This document shows positions 6,424 to 10,234 of a stretch of 10,234 nt of DNA, in pieces; position 1 is the first letter of the stretch; every line of letters begins with the position of its first letter. The stretch spans positions 1 to 10,234 of the forward strand of contig JASLBT010000151.1 of NCBI GenBank assembly GCA_030146445.1. Direction: 5' to 3'. The notes under the pieces were generated by a model that did not search any database, was not told the origin of the DNA, and saw only the letters and a program-made list of their open reading frames with translations. The position numbers were made by a program, and so were the translations under genes. The stretch comes from Segetibacter sp. Its GTDB lineage: Bacteria; Bacteroidota; Bacteroidia; Chitinophagales; Chitinophagaceae.

Positions 6424-7611
6424 ATGAAAAACATCTGCACCATACTGTTGGCTGTAATATTCACGACGAGTTGCAAAAAAGCACAGATACAACCTACGGA
6501 AAATACATCTATCCCTGTACCCTGGCAAGACTCCAGTGGTAAACATGCAAAAAGTGCGCAGTTTAAGGCACTGATTGAAAAGTATCACTTAAAAGGTTTG
6601 CCGGGTATTGCACTGCTTGTTAATGATGCTTCTGGCACATGGGTAGGAAGTTCAGGTAAAGCAGATATTGAAAAGAATATCCCATTCCAGGTAGGACAGG
6701 TTTCGAAGGTTGCAAGTATAACCAAACTATTTATTGGAACTCTTGTGTTTAAACTGGTAGAAGATTCTGTAAGAACAGGGTTAGGTTATAATTCACTCCA
6801 TCAACCTATTAGTAAATGGTTACCATCGAAAATGACCGATAAAATACCTAACGGCAATCAGATAACATTGGGCCAGTGCATGAAGCATGAAACAGGTGTG
6901 CCGGACTTGATTGATGAAAACGAATTTTACTTAGCCGCGTTAAACAACCCGAACAAGAAATGGACCGCCGAAGAACTTGTTTCATTCATCTACGATAAGC
7001 AGCCCGTATTCCAGCCGGGCGATACAGCCATATATTCAAACACAAACACAACCCTCGTTGCAATGGTTATCGAGGCAGCCACTGGTAAAAAACATTCAGA
7101 CCTGTTGAAAGAATACATCTTGCAGCCCCTTAATTTAGCGAACACGTATTATCAACCACATGACAACTTACCTGCAACAGTAGCTCAGGGGTATTACGAC
7201 CTGTATAACAACAATTCAATAGTGAACGTATCAAATATCGTTACCGGAAGCGGCCATGGTTACGGGGGCATATACGCTACCGTGTTCGATCTCTATACTT
7301 TTCTCGATGCCTTACTGCTCAGGAAGACCTTACTTTCCACTAAGTCAATTGACATTATGCAAACGTTTGGAAAGCCAGATGGCGTAAACCAATATGGTTA
7401 CGGTATTATGAAAAAATTTATACAAAGGGGAGTCAATGCAGGTATTGGCCATTCAGGGCGTGATCTTGGTTACACAGCAAACTTATTTTACTTCCCGAAC
7501 AAAAATGTCAGCCATGTTTTCGTAATTAACTATGGAACAGATGCCGAAAGTAAGTTACGGGATGTGTTTAATGAATTCCAGGATGAGTTACTGGATATGA
7601 CTTTGGATTGA
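6424..7611 (+). CDS. Lipoprotein serine hydrolase of the class C beta-lactamase / DD-peptidase-like family
   Basis: The 395-residue product carries a lipoprotein signal peptide with the lipobox TTSC and lipidation at Cys17, so it is anchored to an envelope membrane facing the periplasm or exterior. The three motifs of the serine beta-lactamase-related fold (PF00144) are present in order: S98-I-T-K101 (nucleophile and base), Y204-S-N206 and H343-S-G345 in the KTG position. The context around them (VASITKLFIG, FQPGDTAIYSNTNTTLVAMVIEAATGK) is typical of the AmpC-like esterase/D-Ala-D-Ala carboxypeptidase group. Members hydrolyse peptides, esters or peptidoglycan-like amides; few are true beta-lactamases, and the HSG motif instead of KTG argues for an esterase or peptidase here. 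It is the second gene of a likely two-gene operon with the preceding barrel. A GC hairpin about 48 bp after the stop may end the transcript. Confidence 0.9.
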   Translation: MKNICTILLAVIFTTSCKKAQIQPTENTSIPVPWQDSSGKHAKSAQFKALIEKYHLKGLPGIALLVNDASGTWVGSSGKADIEKNIPFQVGQVSKVASITKLFIGTLVFKLVEDSVRTGLGYNSLHQPISKWLPSKMTDKIPNGNQITLGQCMKHETGVPDLIDENEFYLAALNNPNKKWTAEELVSFIYDKQPVFQPGDTAIYSNTNTTLVAMVIEAATGKKHSDLLKEYILQPLNLANTYYQPHDNLPATVAQGYYDLYNNNSIVNVSNIVTGSGHGYGGIYATVFDLYTFLDALLLRKTLLSTKSIDIMQTFGKPDGVNQYGYGIMKKFIQRGVNAGIGHSGRDLGYTANLFYFPNKNVSHVFVINYGTDAESKLRDVFNEFQDELLDMTLD

Positions 7612-7658
7612 AATACGCCACAAAAAGCACTAACTGTATTTTCATCCATCCTCCAGTT

Positions 7659-7671
7659 GTTGCCGGGCAAC
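7659..7671 (+). terminator. Possible intrinsic terminator after the barrel-serine hydrolase operon
   Basis: GTTGC (7659-7663) and GCAAC (7667-7671) form a perfect 5-bp stem with a 3-nt loop, followed by the T-rich run TCTTCTTTT. It lies 48 bp beyond the stop of the serine hydrolase. The stem is short, so termination efficiency is uncertain. Confidence 0.35.
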
Positions 7672-7873
7672 ATCTTCTTTTACATGGATGCCAATTTCAA
7701 TACTGGAGTAACATGAGACATTTATTTTTTGATGAAGCATGGTCAACGGCGACTCCGAACGTTGATAATCTCGCTTCCACATTTCAACAGCTTGAGCTAA
7801 AGCTTAACTTTTTTAGCTGGGAAGTTTTGAAGCCGGCCGGTTGGCGTTCTTTAGCTACAGCATAGACCAGGGT

Positions 7874-7957
7874 TTAAGGCTAATCGCTGATATTTCCCAT
7901 GGATACCTGCTATGCACAATATTGAACTGGAGCGATCACAGAATGGTTGAACTTCCT
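7874..7957. repeat. Imperfect long inverted repeat, attC-like in layout
   Basis: GTTTAAG followed by GCTA and ATCGCT on the left faces AGCGAT and GTTGAAC on the right. ATCGCT/AGCGAT pair perfectly and GTTTAAG/GTTGAAC (reverse complement GTTCAAC) pair at five of seven positions, with unpaired spacers. Such a two-block imperfect palindrome in a spacer between small genes recalls integron attC sites or the cassette-like repeats of some Bacteroidota. The pairing is modest and could be chance. Confidence 0.25.
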
Positions 7958-8027
7958 AACGGACCCATTTCGACGCATTAGCAGCAACAATCAGGAGGTC
8001 AATTACAACACAAAACAAATAACAGCT

Positions 8028-8462
8028 ATGAGTTCAGGATCACTCAATCAGACTGCTAATGATAAAAGATGGATGATGTATCCTGTTCTTGTTATTATAG
8101 GATTAATGATAATTCTTCTTTGCAGTTTAATTCAGAATGTGCCACCACCCGGAAAGGGGGAATATTACTATTCGTCCTTCTTAAGAAAGAACTTCACTTT
8201 GCTGTCAAACGTCCTTTTCCTTGTGACGGGGCTGGTCGTGGGGTATCTTTCTAAACTGAATCCCTGGTATTCCGGAATATGCCTGTTTTTAGTTTTTCCA
8301 GTCACGTCCATAATTGAGGCAACTGTTTACAAGGGTAGCCACAATCTGATACCTTTTGAGCTTATTATATACTTCTTAATGGCAATACCAACCGTAATCG
8401 CTGTATATATCGGGAGGTTTATCCGTAGGAAAGTTGAAAGTAAAAAGGGCAAACATTCATAA
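8028..8462 (+). CDS. Four-helix integral membrane protein of unknown function
   Basis: From the ATG at 8028 the product has 144 residues with four predicted transmembrane helices: YPVLVIIGLMIILLCSLI (about 17-34), FTLLSNVLFLVTGLVVGYLS (about 55-74), a segment from WYSGICLFLVFP to IEATV (about 78-98), and FELIIYFLMAIPTVIAVYIG (about 107-126). The C-terminus is strongly basic (RFIRRKVESKKGKHS), which by the positive-inside rule puts it in the cytoplasm; with four helices the N-terminus would be there too. I do not recognise a family. The frame is open upstream to a TTG at 7947, but those residues are polar, and the ATG is preceded by the A-rich stretch common before Bacteroidota starts, so I prefer it. 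It stands alone, with long spacers on both sides. Confidence 0.65.
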   Translation: MSSGSLNQTANDKRWMMYPVLVIIGLMIILLCSLIQNVPPPGKGEYYYSSFLRKNFTLLSNVLFLVTGLVVGYLSKLNPWYSGICLFLVFPVTSIIEATVYKGSHNLIPFELIIYFLMAIPTVIAVYIGRFIRRKVESKKGKHS

Positions 8463-8843
8463 ATATCGTGCTGCTAACACACGTTTCAAAAAATAGCTGC
8501 CAATACGTCTATTCTAAAAAAGAAGTCCAGCATACCGCTACATCCCGAATCCATTCGTCGCTAACATTTTGGTTTATCCGAAAACAACGTTAACAATAAA
8601 ACTGAATAGAAGTCAAAACAACAATTTCCAATTTTCCAGGGTAGCCTACCCTCCCGTACAATCAAGCTTTCTTTCCATTTTAATATCGTGCCCCCAGAAC
8701 ATGCATCCGCACGGAATTGATGTACCCACATCAGCAGCGTCATTGAAACCGATCAGCGGGCAAAACTACCCAATCCGGCAGCCAAAACACACGAACGTTT
8801 TCTGGCATTAAAGAACGAAATTTGCGCTCAACCATAATAAGAT
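8463..8843. other. 381-bp spacer with two GCTAACA motifs
   Basis: No gene recognised; an open frame at 8569-8811 has no plausible start or protein pattern. GCTAACA occurs at 8473-8479 and 8560-8566, each followed after three to five bases by GTTT, and the 10-mer AATATCGTGC occurs at 8462-8471 and 8682-8691. The first motif begins 11 bp after the membrane protein's stop codon. These could be remnants of cassette-type recombination repeats. No clear promoter for the PH-domain gene was found; AAATTTG at 8818-8824 is only a weak match. Confidence 0.4.
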
Positions 8844-9455
8844 ATGATCAACAACTTAAAGGATTTTCTGAACGAAAACCAGGACCCGAAAGCAATAGAA
8901 AAGATTGCTGAGCGACTTAATGGTATTCTAATGAATGGTGAAGAGGTCGAGTACATAGCGGTACAAAAAAAGCCGGCCGTCACCTTGTCTCCCGATTGTG
9001 TGGCCCTAACCAATAAAAGGATCATTTTTTGCAGACCCAAAAACCTTGGGTTCTCTATGGAGTTCCAGGATTACTTTTGGAAAGACATCGCAGACTGCCA
9101 TCTGAAAGAAGAATTCTTCGGTTCAGTTTACAGTATTAAAACCTCTAAGGGAGAAGACAATTCCATTGACTATCTGCCGAAGTCCCAGGCAAGAAAAGTA
9201 TACACTGTGTCACAAGAACAGGAAGAAAAACAACGGGAATTCAGGCGGCAACAGGAGATGGAAGAGAAGAGGGCCGGAGCAGGAAACCTGGTTGTTAATG
9301 CTGGCGGTCTTACACCGCAACCGAATGTAGCTTCAGCTCCGCAGCAGGAAGATCCGTTAACAACTCTACAAAAGTTGAAAGCTTTGCTTGATAATGGTTT
9401 GATAAACCAATCTGAATTTGATAACAAAAAGGCCGAGATCCTGAAGCGAATGTAG
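8844..9455 (+). CDS. Bacterial PH-domain protein with coiled-coil linker and C-terminal SHOCT domain
   Basis: The 203-residue product has no signal peptide or membrane helix and should be cytosolic or membrane-peripheral. Residues about 34-115 form a bacterial pleckstrin-homology-like domain: GEEVEYIAVQKKP, VALTNKRIIFCRP (the typical strand where a 'TNKRI' turn occurs), then WKDIADCHLKEEFFGSVYSIKTSKG. Residues about 122-145 are a charged, Gln/Glu-rich coiled coil, followed by a Gly/Pro-rich linker. The last 34 residues (DPLTTLQKLKALLDNGLINQSEFDNKKAEILKRM) match the SHOCT motif, a short helical oligomerisation module found at protein C-termini. PH-SHOCT proteins are widespread in bacteria and mostly uncharacterised; roles in stress response or membrane or protein tethering are guesses. 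The start ATG 8844 is clear; the ribosome site is A-rich without Shine-Dalgarno. Confidence 0.85.
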   Translation: MINNLKDFLNENQDPKAIEKIAERLNGILMNGEEVEYIAVQKKPAVTLSPDCVALTNKRIIFCRPKNLGFSMEFQDYFWKDIADCHLKEEFFGSVYSIKTSKGEDNSIDYLPKSQARKVYTVSQEQEEKQREFRRQQEMEEKRAGAGNLVVNAGGLTPQPNVASAPQQEDPLTTLQKLKALLDNGLINQSEFDNKKAEILKRM

Positions 9456-9472
9456 CGGATGCATAACTACCG

Positions 9473-9512
9473 GGTCTGCGCTCCTGAGCAGGAGGACCAG
9501 GGCTGATCAGCC
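9473..9512. terminator. Hairpin cluster between the PH-SHOCT and TPR-like genes
   Basis: Two adjacent dyads fill the short spacer. The first is GGTC (9473-9476), an unpaired TGCG, then CTCCTGAGCAGGAG (9481-9494) and GACC (9495-9498). The second is the perfect 12-bp palindrome GGCTGATCAGCC (9501-9512), followed by GCTTTT. It may be a transcription terminator of the PH-SHOCT gene, since the T run is short but well placed. Alternatively it is the folded part of a cassette recombination site or an attenuator for the next gene. Confidence 0.35.
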
Positions 9513-9542
9513 GCTTTTCACGTGGTACTGGAATCTTTAACG

Positions 9543-10112
9543 ATGCAAATTCTTTTTGCATCACCAATTATTTTAAAAAAGATCTTGACTCCGAAACAGG
9601 CAGAGCGACTCAGGGCGAAGATTTCCGGCATCAAGCGGGCACTTGCCGGCGAAAAGCGGAAGTTTGGAGGCTATGATGATAGCCGTGGTATACGCTACCT
9701 GCCCACCAAATACTTTATTGAGCTTGGTGACTACAAAGGCGGACTGACGTATCTGCGGTGGTTCAGCAAAAACTTTCCGGACGACAGCGGTTTTCCCGAC
9801 TTTTTGTTCGAGTGGACAATCCTGCTTTTTAAGTGCGGCAAGACCAGGGAAGCAACGAAAAAAGCCTTCGAGACTTTTTGTGCCAACACCTACCTGATTA
9901 ACCAATTTTTTGGCAAACCCATACAGCCGGTTGAAAAGGTGGAAGGGTCAAACCTGGAAGTGCCAGCCTTCACTGAATATTTCATTTATTCAAGTGCACA
10001 GCCGGAACTTGCTGACTTTAGTGAGTGGCTGGAGAACCTCATTGCAACAGAGGATTTCAAAAATCGATGCGACAAATACATCGACATTCAAAAGCGGCTC
10101 AAAATATCATAA
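9543..10112 (+). CDS. Soluble TPR-like helical protein of unknown function
   Basis: The 189-residue product (from ATG 9543) has no signal peptide. After a basic N-terminal helix (LTPKQAERLRAKISGIKRALAGEKRK) come helix pairs resembling tetratricopeptide repeats: TKYFIELGDYKGGLTYLRWFSKNFPDDSGFPDFLFEWTILLFKCGKTREATKKAFETF. The 'GDYKGGLTYLRWF' and 'CGKTREATKKAFETF' segments have the spacing and small/aromatic pattern of TPR helices A and B. The C-terminal part (PAFTEYFIYSSAQPELADFSEWLENL) is acidic and helical. TPR-like proteins usually bind other proteins; no partner can be inferred. An in-frame GTG at 9522 would extend it by seven residues, but it lies nearer the hairpins and adds nothing typical, so I chose the ATG. 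Confidence 0.65.
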   Translation: MQILFASPIILKKILTPKQAERLRAKISGIKRALAGEKRKFGGYDDSRGIRYLPTKYFIELGDYKGGLTYLRWFSKNFPDDSGFPDFLFEWTILLFKCGKTREATKKAFETFCANTYLINQFFGKPIQPVEKVEGSNLEVPAFTEYFIYSSAQPELADFSEWLENLIATEDFKNRCDKYIDIQKRLKIS

Positions 10113-10182
10113 AGCCTTAACCTATCAAACACGTTGACAGGTATGACTTAAACTAGCATGTCTACCCTGGATTTTAGAACTG

Positions 10183-10190
10183 TATCTTTG
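10183..10190 (+). promoter_or_regulatory. Candidate Bacteroidota -7 box TATCTTTG for a gene beyond the right edge
   Basis: TATCTTTG is a full match to TAnnTTTG and lies about 70 bp after the last gene in otherwise non-coding sequence. No TTG is present 17-23 bp upstream, so the -33 element is missing or atypical. The remaining 120 bp of the window hold no gene I can see. Confidence 0.3.
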
Positions 10191-10234
10191 GCTTCGCTCC
10201 CTAAAAATAATCGGCTGAAAAGATCAAGGTATCG

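Larger units (their letters stand above)
7612..8027. other. 416-bp spacer with hairpins and a possible cassette-type repeat
   Basis: No convincing gene. A 50-codon frame from ATG 7713 to 7865 has GGAG five bases upstream of it, but no recognisable protein pattern, so I leave it uncalled. The spacer contains a terminator-like hairpin (7659-7671), crossing inverted repeats (7643-7708) and an imperfect long inverted repeat (about 7874-7957). A GGAGG at 7993-7997 lies 30 bp before the next start, too far to act as its ribosome site. Confidence 0.5.

Noticed and set aside
6424..7611. Calling the serine hydrolase a true beta-lactamase resistance gene
   Set aside because: It has HSG where class C enzymes have KTG and a lipoprotein anchor; the broader esterase/peptidase group is the safer call.
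7608..7865. 85-codon frame overlapping the end of the serine hydrolase
   Set aside because: It would start with TTG inside the last codons of the upstream gene and shows no recognisable fold; a shorter ATG version from 7713 is possible but unsupported.
8569..8811. 80-codon frame upstream of the PH-SHOCT gene
   Set aside because: The start is a TTG within the second GCTAACA-type motif region and the composition is unlike a folded protein; treated as spacer.
1..10234. CRISPR arrays, tRNA or rRNA genes, intact insertion sequences and phage genes
   Set aside because: No regularly spaced repeats, cloverleaf sequences, rRNA signatures, transposase motifs or phage structural genes were found on reading both strands.

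Overview
The window looks like chromosomal DNA of a Bacteroidota bacterium, most likely of the Chitinophagaceae or a related family. This rests on the protein types (four Sec-exported or lipid-anchored envelope proteins whose signal peptides end in forms such as AQ, three predicted outer-membrane beta-barrels, a secreted GH2 glycosidase), the moderate GC content, and the near absence of Shine-Dalgarno sites before the starts. The family-level placement is an inference; no rRNA, tRNA or marker gene is present.

Layout. At the left edge, on the minus strand, lies the N-terminal 491 codons of an exported glycoside hydrolase family 2 enzyme, running off the window. An 874-bp gap without a recognisable gene follows, with a very GC-rich double-hairpin patch near 1641-1720. 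All remaining genes are on the plus strand: a small outer-membrane beta-barrel (2349-2837), a long-chain acyl-CoA synthetase (3151-4791), a PorT/OMP_b-brl-type barrel (about 4896-5597), another predicted barrel (5775-6410) closely followed by a lipoprotein serine hydrolase of the class C beta-lactamase type (6424-7611), a four-helix membrane protein (8028-8462), a bacterial PH-domain protein with a C-terminal SHOCT motif (8844-9455) and a soluble helical TPR-like protein (9543-10112).

How the genes relate. The clearest regulatory signal is a duplicated control segment: the perfect 14-bp inverted repeat TTGAC-TTTT-GTCAA followed at identical spacing by GTTGAAGA and TTTCTTTGA. It occurs upstream of both the small barrel gene (2109-2153) and the acyl-CoA synthetase (3042-3086), with a third, degenerate palindrome at 3006-3019. 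This suggests one transcription factor controls both genes, perhaps linking a surface barrel to fatty-acid activation. The barrel at 5775 and the serine hydrolase at 6424 are separated by only 13 bp and probably form an operon. The right third (7612-10112) has a different character: small unrelated genes of unknown role, separated by long spacers with GCTAACA-type motifs and imperfect hairpins, which resembles a decayed gene-cassette or accessory region. No CRISPR array, intact insertion sequence, phage gene or RNA gene was recognised.
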